This document shows, in pieces, positions 1 through 4,600 of a stretch of 8,449 bases of DNA. A model generated the notes under the pieces. That model saw nothing but the letters and a program-made list of their open reading frames with translations, did no database searches and was not told the origin of the DNA. This stretch comes from Planctomycetota bacterium (lineage in GTDB: Bacteria > Planctomycetota > Planctomycetia > Pirellulales > UBA1268), in NCBI GenBank assembly GCA_003670825.1, contig QWQL01000157.1, positions 1 through 8,449 on the forward strand, in the 5' to 3' direction. Each line of letters opens with the position of its first letter. The first letter of the stretch is position 1. Both the position numbers and the translations under genes were made by a program.

Positions 1-79
1 CCCGGCGACGCGACTTTTGCCGCCCCCGAGCCGGCGAACCACGGAAGTCGAATGCGCTCTCGCGACCGCGCGGCCGCCT

Positions 80-724
80 TTACCGGCGCCCGCGGCGGGC
101 CGACCAGATTTCCCAGGCGATGGGCAGCACCGAAACCAGCACGATACCCACCACCACCAGTTCGAAGTTCTCCTTCACGATCGGCACGTTACCGAAGAAG
201 TAGCCGGCCAGCGTGCAGATCACGACCCAGGCGATACCACCCACCACGTTGTAGAAGAGGAACTGCGGGTAGTTCATCTTCCCCACGCCCGCCACGAACG
301 GGGCGAAGGTGCGGACAATCGGCACGAAGCGGGCCAGCACGATCGTCTTGCCGCCGTGCCGCTCGTAGAACCGCTGCGTCCGCTCGAGGTGCTCGTGCTT
401 GAGAAACCAGCGGTCGATCTTGAAGGCGCCCGGGCCGAGCCACCGACCCAGGCTGTAGTTGATGGTGTCACCGAGGATCGCCGCGACGGAGAGGAGGCCG
501 AGCAGCAGGGCCACGTTCAGGTCGTCGGGATAGAGCGCCGCCATGGCGCCGGCCGCGAACAGCAGCGAGTCGCCCGGCAGGAAGGGGGTGACCACCAGGC
601 CCGTCTCGCAGAGGATGATCGCGAACAATAGCACGTAGGTCCACGGGCCCCACGTCTCCAGCACGCCATGCAGAACCTCGTCGAGCTTGAGAAAGATGTC
701 GAGAATCGATCCGGGGGCGTCCAT
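80..724 (-). CDS. DedA family membrane protein (SNARE-associated/VTT domain)
   Basis: A 214-residue polytopic inner-membrane protein, close to the usual 200-220 residues of bacterial DedA proteins (for example E. coli YqjA), which act in membrane homeostasis and probably in lipid carrier flipping or proton-dependent transport. Sequence evidence: E40 and D52 lie 12 residues apart around a LPGDSLLFAAG stretch, and R132 and R138 lie six apart in RFVPIVRTFAPFVAGVGKM. This matches the spacing of the functional E39/D51 and R130/R136 residues known for YqjA. Hydrophobic segments lie near residues 28-48, 53-64, 70-92, 160-178 and 188-207. I chose the ATG at 724 (MDAPGSIL). An in-frame start at 817 would extend into the preceding gene and add a basic, proline-rich leader of no family character. 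It sits 67 bp downstream of a second VTT protein and is probably cotranscribed with it. The natural substrate cannot be read from the sequence. Confidence 0.93.
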   Translation of the reverse strand: MDAPGSILDIFLKLDEVLHGVLETWGPWTYVLLFAIILCETGLVVTPFLPGDSLLFAAGAMAALYPDDLNVALLLGLLSVAAILGDTINYSLGRWLGPGAFKIDRWFLKHEHLERTQRFYERHGGKTIVLARFVPIVRTFAPFVAGVGKMNYPQFLFYNVVGGIAWVVICTLAGYFFGNVPIVKENFELVVVGIVLVSVLPIAWEIWSARRGRR

Positions 725-791
725 CGGGCGAGTCCGGGGGAAGGGGGGTGCGCGCGGCGTGCGGGAATAACCGTGGCGGCAGTGTAACGAG

Positions 792-1463
792 TCAGGCGGC
801 CGGGATGCCGCGATCACCGCGGAAGGCGGCGACGGCGGCCGCGATCACGGCCGGCACGGCGACGGCCGCGAGCGCCACCCACTGCAGCGAGTCGGCGTTG
901 CGGCCACACGCCCCGGCCAGACTCCAAGCCAACGCAATCACACAGTTCGCTGGCGCCGCCGCGGCCAGGAAGGTCGGCCAGGTCATGCCCGCCGCTCCCG
1001 CCATCAGGGCCACCGCCTCGGCGAGGATCGGCAGCGGCCGCGAGACCACCACCAGCAGCGGCCCCAGCGTGCGCCGCCGCGCTGCCACGGCTGCCCGCTC
1101 ACGGGCGTCGAGAGCCTCGAAACTCCGCCGGCCCGCGATCCTTCCGAGCAGCCAGCCGGCGAGCGAGCCGATCGTCAGGCCGACCGAACCGCAGAGCGTG
1201 CCGACGGCAACACCCAGGCTCGCGCCGCCGAGCGTGGCCACGAGGCTCGAGGGCACCGGCAGGATGATGTCGGCCGCCAGCACGCCGATCTCCGCGGCGG
1301 CCAGCACTGCCGGCGGCGGCAGCGGATCAAGCCAGTCGGCCACGGCATGGTCGAGCCGCGCGCCCCAGAGCATCCAGGGAATGACCGGCACCGCGATGGC
1401 ACCGGCGGCCAGGGCGAGCAGCAGGCGGACGGTGCGGTTGGTGGTGATGGTGGGGGCAGGCAT
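792..1463 (-). CDS. Divergent VTT/DedA-like membrane protein
   Basis: A 223-residue, strongly hydrophobic, alanine-rich membrane protein. The VTT signature is recognisable: a LPVPSSLVATLGGASLG segment (residues 68-84), then GSLAGWLLGRIAG (99-111), then SRPLPILAEAVALMAGAAGM (141-160), which aligns without gaps to the RFVPIVR...AGVGKM block of the DedA protein encoded next. Unlike that neighbour, it has Pro/Ser where DedA has the acidic D of PGD, and the second conserved Arg is Ala148 followed by Glu149. R142 is kept. Membrane segments lie near residues 12-33, 53-80, 83-107, 133-157, 163-187 and 192-213. The start is the ATG at 1463. No clear Shine-Dalgarno is visible. It is the upstream member of a tandem pair on the same strand, following a degenerate transglutaminase fragment and an aminotransferase. 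Membership of the VTT superfamily is fairly secure. Function is unknown. Confidence 0.85.
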   Translation of the reverse strand: MPAPTITTNRTVRLLLALAAGAIAVPVIPWMLWGARLDHAVADWLDPLPPPAVLAAAEIGVLAADIILPVPSSLVATLGGASLGVAVGTLCGSVGLTIGSLAGWLLGRIAGRRSFEALDARERAAVAARRRTLGPLLVVVSRPLPILAEAVALMAGAAGMTWPTFLAAAAPANCVIALAWSLAGACGRNADSLQWVALAAVAVPAVIAAAVAAFRGDRGIPAA

Positions 1464-1502
1464 GGTGGCGAACGCTTGTGGGGAGAGTCTGATTCCGCGG
1501 CC

Positions 1503-1661
1503 TCAGGCGATCCGCGGCACGAGACGGATCTCGTGGTGGCAGATGGGCACCGACTCGGAATACGTGTACGCCGTCGCATGCCACACGTCGTCACGGGCAG
1601 GACCGGGGGGAGAACCGTTGCCGGAGCGGATGTCGGGGCGTGGCATGACGGGAGTTGGCAT
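1503..1661 (-). pseudogene. Truncated transglutaminase-like gene, N-terminal remnant only
   Basis: A 52-codon frame starting at the ATG at 1661, 11 nt after the aminotransferase stop, and ending at a TGA at 1503-1505. After a proline-rich lead (residues 1-23) it reads VWHATAYTYSESV and then HHEIRLVPR. This follows the pattern VxHxTxYxY...(H/N)ExRLxPR that opens the N-terminal beta domain of bacterial transglutaminase-like proteins (the type typified by M. tuberculosis Rv2569c). In those proteins about 250 further residues, including the catalytic Cys-His-Asp core, follow. Here the frame stops directly after the PR motif and the VTT gene begins 39 nt later, so no room is left for the rest in any frame. 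I read it as a decayed or truncated gene. An expressed micro-protein is less likely. It is aligned by eye only. Confidence 0.55.
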
Positions 1662-1672
1662 GTCGGGGATCG

Positions 1673-2644
1673 TCAGCGCGTGGTGGCCGGAGGGGTGCGG
1701 CGGCTGTCGGCGGCGAGGCGACGGGCCTGGGCGGCGATGTCGATCCCGACGAGGCTGTTCCAGGCGTCGAGCAGGGCACGAAACACGGGGCCAGGCTTCC
1801 CGGTGCCCACGGGCCGGCCGTTAAACATGGTCGCCGGCAGCAGGCAGCTCGGCGTGCTCGTGAGCAGGATCTCATCGGCCGCGGCGAGGTCGGTGGCGGT
1901 GAGCGAGCGCTCCTCCCAGGCGATGCCGAGCGACGCCGCCAGCCGCTTCGTGTTTCCCAGGCTGACCCCGTTGAGCGCGTCGCTGAGCGGAGGCGTGGTC
2001 ACGCATCCCGCGCGGACGATCGCGATGTTGGCGGTGGAGGTCTCGCTGATCCTGCCGTCGGCATGGGCGAGAACGGCGCGAGATCCCGGCTCCGCCTGGT
2101 GCGCCTCGCGATCGGCGAGGTGGTAGTGGAGTCGGCTGCGAACCTTGGCCCGCAGCGGCCAGCAGGCTTCGGGCACCTGCGCCACCGAAACGCTGCGGAT
2201 CGAGACGCCGTGGTCGTAGGCCTCGGCCCAGAGCGCGCATGCGAGCGGGAAGGTGTGGATCACGCCCCGGGGTGGGCCGCCGCAACCCGCGTGCTGCGCG
2301 GGCAGGTCTCCAGGCGTGACGAACATCACCACCGCGAGGTCGGGAGGAGCGTCGCTCGTGGAACCGGCGAGCCGCCAGTTGTGGGCCGCGATGTCGGTCG
2401 CCGCCGCGAGCAGGTCGGTGATCGACCAGGGCGATGCGATGCCGACCACGGCCAGCGATTCCGCCAGCCGACGTCCGTGGTCTTCCGGCAGGAACAGGCG
2501 GCCACGAAACGTGCGAAACTGTTCGGTCACCGTGGTGCCGAGCACGAATCCCGCGTCGCCCACCGGCAGGGAAAGATCAGTGCGAGAGATCACGCGGCCA
2601 TTCAGCCACGCCTGCTCGCCCCTGGTCGCCTCGGCCGCAGCCAT
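1673..2644 (-). CDS. Class IV (fold-type IV) PLP-dependent aminotransferase
   Basis: A 323-residue cytoplasmic PLP enzyme of the family holding branched-chain aminotransferase, D-amino-acid aminotransferase and 4-amino-4-deoxychorismate lyase. It opens with AWLNGRVISRTDLSLPVGDAGF (residues 12-33), then GTTVTEQFRTFRGRLFLPEDHGRRL (36-60), the usual N-terminal subdomain. K167 in LRAKVRSRLHYHLADREA is the expected Schiff-base lysine. E201 and N206 in ISETSTANIAIV fit the pyridine-nitrogen glutamate and phosphate-cup region. TTPPLSDALNGVSLGNTKRLA and EILLTSTPSCLLPA continue the fold. Length is typical, and all key residues are present. The ATG at 2644 was chosen because the family begins just before AWLNG; the longer open frame to 3151 merely reads through the tRNA gene. 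The 5' end lies 14 nt from the tRNA-Ala 3' end. Whether it acts as IlvE, Dat or PabC cannot be decided by eye. Confidence 0.9.
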   Translation of the reverse strand: MAAAEATRGEQAWLNGRVISRTDLSLPVGDAGFVLGTTVTEQFRTFRGRLFLPEDHGRRLAESLAVVGIASPWSITDLLAAATDIAAHNWRLAGSTSDAPPDLAVVMFVTPGDLPAQHAGCGGPPRGVIHTFPLACALWAEAYDHGVSIRSVSVAQVPEACWPLRAKVRSRLHYHLADREAHQAEPGSRAVLAHADGRISETSTANIAIVRAGCVTTPPLSDALNGVSLGNTKRLAASLGIAWEERSLTATDLAAADEILLTSTPSCLLPATMFNGRPVGTGKPGPVFRALLDAWNSLVGIDIAAQARRLAADSRRTPPATTR

Positions 2645-2658
2645 CGTTTCGATCGAAG

Positions 2659-2731
2659 TGGAGGATAGGGGATTTGAACCCCTGACCTTCTGGCTGCCAG
2701 CCAGACGCTCTCCCAATTGAGCTAATCCCCC
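2659..2731 (-). tRNA. tRNA-Ala (anticodon GGC)
   Basis: A complete 73-nt cloverleaf reads on the minus strand. The acceptor stem GGGGGAT/ATCCTCC includes a G3:U70 wobble, the classic alanine identity element, and is followed by discriminator A73. The D arm is GCTC-AATTGGGA-GAGC. The anticodon arm TCTGG-CTGGCAG-CCAGA places GGC at positions 34-36, which reads GCC. The variable loop is AGGTC and the T arm AGGGG-TTCAAAT-CCCCT. All stems pair fully apart from the expected wobble. The 3' CCA is not encoded (ACT follows instead), so it would be added after transcription. It lies directly upstream of, and in the same direction as, the aminotransferase gene. Confidence 0.97.
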
Positions 2732-2757
2732 GTGGTGTTCAGGTCCCGCAGTGTTCG

Positions 2758-2804
2758 GATTCCAGAATCCAGCTTTGGGTTCCAGAATCGAGATTCCAGA
2801 ACCC
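2758..2804. repeat. Three copies of a 12-bp TTCCAGAA dyad in the divergent intergenic region
   Basis: Three near-identical 12-mers occur at 2758-2769 (GATTCCAGAATC), 2778-2789 (GGTTCCAGAATC) and 2792-2803 (GATTCCAGAACC). Each is itself an inverted repeat of 4-5 bp arms around a CA centre. The second and third together form a larger interrupted palindrome at 2777-2804: GGGTTC pairs with GAACCC, and GAATC with GATTC, with a CA/CA mismatch. The cluster lies 27 bp upstream of the tRNA-Ala 5' end and about 180 bp upstream of the divergent membrane-protein gene. It could be a multi-site operator, a hairpin in the tRNA leader, or a small interspersed repeat. There is no T-run, so it is not an obvious intrinsic terminator. 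Confidence 0.6.
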
Positions 2805-2835
2805 ATCGGCCAGTGCGGGGCGGTCGAAGGAAGGC

Positions 2836-2865
2836 TGCATACCGAGGCGAAATCAACCCCCTCAA
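2836..2865 (-). promoter_or_regulatory. Candidate sigma-70-type promoter for tRNA-Ala
   Basis: On the minus strand TTGAGG (2865-2860) and TATGCA (2841-2836) are separated by 18 bp, resembling -35 and -10 elements. A start near 2829 would give a leader of about 100 nt containing the TTCCAGAA dyads before the mature tRNA 5' end. Hexamer matches are partial and this is judged by eye, so treat it as a weak candidate. Confidence 0.25.
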
Positions 2866-2984
2866 CCGTATCGCCCCCCGCCGGGCGTGTCAACGCGAGG
2901 GGTCGGTCGAGGGCGAAAGAGGGGCTCGCCCCGCGGCGGAAGCGGCACTGGTCAGCGGCATGCCGGCCGATCACACTCGGGAGC

Positions 2985-3605
2985 ATGAGGCACACCGGAG
3001 GCGAGCAGGGCAGGAGCGGATCGGCGGAGCGGCCGAGTGATGCGGTCTGCGCCGTGGCGACGGTGGCGATCGCGGTGTACCTCGTGGGCCTCCTGCTCGC
3101 CGTGACCACCAACTCGCTGAGCGGCTCGTCGGCACTCCTCGGCACGATCAAGTCGCGGCTCTTCTCGCCGCTGCTCGTGCCCGCCTGGCTCGATCTCGGC
3201 TACGACTATCGGCTGACCTACGGGCTGCCGGACGACGCCGACCACGAACTCGAGATCGCGGCCCACGGCGACCCGACCGGGGAGCGACTCTCGTTTCCGG
3301 GAACGCGGCGCGGGGAGCAGGCTTCCCGCTGGCGACGGCTGGCCCGCACGATTGCCGTGGGCGGTATCGATGGCGACGGCAGCCCCGTTGCGGCGGGGGC
3401 GGGCCGCGGCGGCTTCCGCGGCACAGGCACCGAAGACGTCCGCGTGCAGGTGTTTCGGCTACCGATGGCCGAACCGACCGCGGCCGGCGTGGCTGGCGAC
3501 GCGGAACAGGTCTATGCCGCCCGCGTGCGGATGATCGACGGCGAGACACAGCTCATCAAAGACGAGGCCCGGGGTGAGGTCGCGCCCCTGGTGACGCCAC
3601 GATGA
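2985..3605 (+). CDS. Membrane-anchored hypothetical protein, partner of the HTTM protein
   Basis: A 206-residue protein with one clear hydrophobic segment at about residues 20-40, preceded by a basic stretch, so it is probably an N-terminally anchored protein with a large extracytoplasmic domain. After the anchor comes SPLLVPAWLDLGYDYRL (about 58-74) and then a soluble part. Residues near 124-148 are glycine-rich, and the tail ends DGETQLIKDEARGEVAPLV. I recall proteins of this kind paired with HTTM genes in planctomycetes, but no characterised function. The ATG at 2985 was chosen because it just includes the hydrophobic segment; the open frame back to 2751 codes for low-quality, arginine-rich sequence over the dyad repeats. 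GGGAG lies only 1 nt before the ATG, which is too close for a good ribosome site, so the exact start is uncertain. The stop overlaps the next start (ATGA), implying translational coupling. Confidence 0.75.
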   Translation: MRHTGGEQGRSGSAERPSDAVCAVATVAIAVYLVGLLLAVTTNSLSGSSALLGTIKSRLFSPLLVPAWLDLGYDYRLTYGLPDDADHELEIAAHGDPTGERLSFPGTRRGEQASRWRRLARTIAVGGIDGDGSPVAAGAGRGGFRGTGTEDVRVQVFRLPMAEPTAAGVAGDAEQVYAARVRMIDGETQLIKDEARGEVAPLVTPR

Positions 3606-4600
3606 TCGAATCACCTTCACACCCAGGCGGCACCTCGCCCCCCGCGTGGCCGACGGCCGGAGCCGGCCGCGATGATCGCGGCCTAGGGGCGGCGTGGCTG
3701 CGATTCTGGTTCGAGCCTGCGAATCCGCGACCGCTGGCCCTGGTCCGCATCTTGACTGGCATCCTCGGCCTGCTCCTGCTGTGGAGCTACGCCAGTGATC
3801 TCCAGGCCTGGTTTGGGCCCGACGGCATGGTGCCAGAGCAGGTCGCCGCCTCCTGGCGACCACGCTGGGGGGTGTCGCTCTATGACCGCGCCACCACGTC
3901 CGCCGCCCTGCAGGGCATCTTCTCCGTGACCGTGGCCGCGTTTGTCGCGTTGCTGCTCGGCCTGGGCACACGACTTGCCGCCGTCGTGGCGGCCATCCTC
4001 TGGGCATCGCTGCTCCATCGCGGGCCAATGCTCGCCGGGCCGGCCGACGACTGCCTTGCCGTGCTGCTGTGGTGCCTGGCCGTCGGCCCGAGCGGCCACA
4101 ACCTCTCGATCGACCGCTGGCTCGCCGCCCGCGCGGGCCGCCCGCCACCGGGGTCGTCGTCATGGGCCCGCGTCTCGCTGCGACTCCTGCAGGTGCATGC
4201 CTCGGCCATCACGCTCGCCGCCATCCTCGCGCAGCTCAAGGGGGATGCCTGGTGGAACGGCACCGCCGCCTGGTGGCTGGCCGCGCGGGCCGCCGCGGTT
4301 GTGGATGCCGCGGGCCTCTACGCCCGGTCGGAATACCTGATGAACCTGGTCACGCACGCGATCGTGGCGTTCGAGATCCTGTTTGCCGTCGGCCTCTGGT
4401 TCGCGGCCACGCGGCAGACGGTCGCGAGGATGGCCCTCGTGGCCTGGCCGGTGATCGGCATGCTCGCCGGCGAGCCGCTGTGGGGCTTCGCCATGGCGAT
4501 CTTCGCGGTGCCGCTGGCTCGCGTGGACCGGTCGTCAAGCCCCGGTGCTCGGGGCATGGGCAGCCCCTCGCGGACCGGTCGCGTTATCCGGCGGCGATGA
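3602..4600 (+). CDS. HTTM domain protein (vitamin K-dependent carboxylase-like membrane family)
   Basis: A 332-residue polytopic membrane protein. Family character shows in LALVRILTGILGLLLLWSY (45-63), followed by DLQAWFGPDGMVP (66-78), a loop with GPADDCLAVLLWCLAVGPSG (146-165) and NLSIDRWL, then LLQVHASAITLAAILAQLKGDAWWNG (195-220), TAAWWLA, and ILFAVGLW near 285. This arrangement of a first helix, a periplasmic G-D-G loop, an LQxH helix and a KxxxxWxxG motif is typical of HTTM proteins, the membrane core shared with gamma-glutamyl carboxylase. The C-terminal soluble domain of true carboxylases is absent. It starts in the stop codon of the gene before it, with no separate ribosome site, so the two proteins are expected to be made together and perhaps form a complex. 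Its last 17 bp overlap the 3' end of ligA on the other strand. Catalytic activity is not established. Confidence 0.83.
   Translation: MIESPSHPGGTSPPAWPTAGAGRDDRGLGAAWLRFWFEPANPRPLALVRILTGILGLLLLWSYASDLQAWFGPDGMVPEQVAASWRPRWGVSLYDRATTSAALQGIFSVTVAAFVALLLGLGTRLAAVVAAILWASLLHRGPMLAGPADDCLAVLLWCLAVGPSGHNLSIDRWLAARAGRPPPGSSSWARVSLRLLQVHASAITLAAILAQLKGDAWWNGTAAWWLAARAAAVVDAAGLYARSEYLMNLVTHAIVAFEILFAVGLWFAATRQTVARMALVAWPVIGMLAGEPLWGFAMAIFAVPLARVDRSSSPGARGMGSPSRTGRVIRRR
4526..4580. terminator. Nested palindromes at the convergent HTTM/ligA junction, possible bidirectional terminator
   Basis: The palindrome GACCGGTC occurs twice, at 4526-4533 and 4573-4580, and the copies can pair with each other. 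Between them GCCCCG (4539-4544) and CGGGGC (4550-4555) form a six-pair hairpin with a five-base loop. A second GCCCC at 4563-4567 could compete for the same GGGGC. The elements lie inside the HTTM coding end, immediately before the ligA stop on the other strand, where there is no intergenic space for an ordinary terminator. There is no T-tract on either strand, so a termination role is inferred, not seen. Confidence 0.35.

Noticed and set aside
1..79. Possible terminator or gene end downstream of the DedA stop
   Set aside because: It contains GC-rich self-complementary stretches such as GCGGCCGC, but no convincing stem with a T-run and no coding signal, so no call was made.
17..631. Plus-strand open frame of 204 codons opposite the DedA gene
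   Set aside because: It is His/Arg/Glu-rich shadow sequence. The minus strand holds all four DedA signature residues.
748..1824. Long plus-strand open frame of 358 codons opposite the VTT and aminotransferase genes
   Set aside because: It is low-complexity Ala/Arg/Ser sequence with no family motif, fully antisense to well-supported genes, as expected from high GC content.
2659..2731. tRNA-Ala as an attachment site for an integrated element
   Set aside because: No integrase, no duplicated tRNA 3' end and no foreign-looking genes are present beside it within the window.
2645..3151. A 169-residue N-terminal extension of the aminotransferase frame
   Set aside because: It translates the tRNA-Ala gene (giving the familiar LAQLGERL...SQKVRGSNPL artefact) and the intergenic dyads. 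The family start is at 2644.
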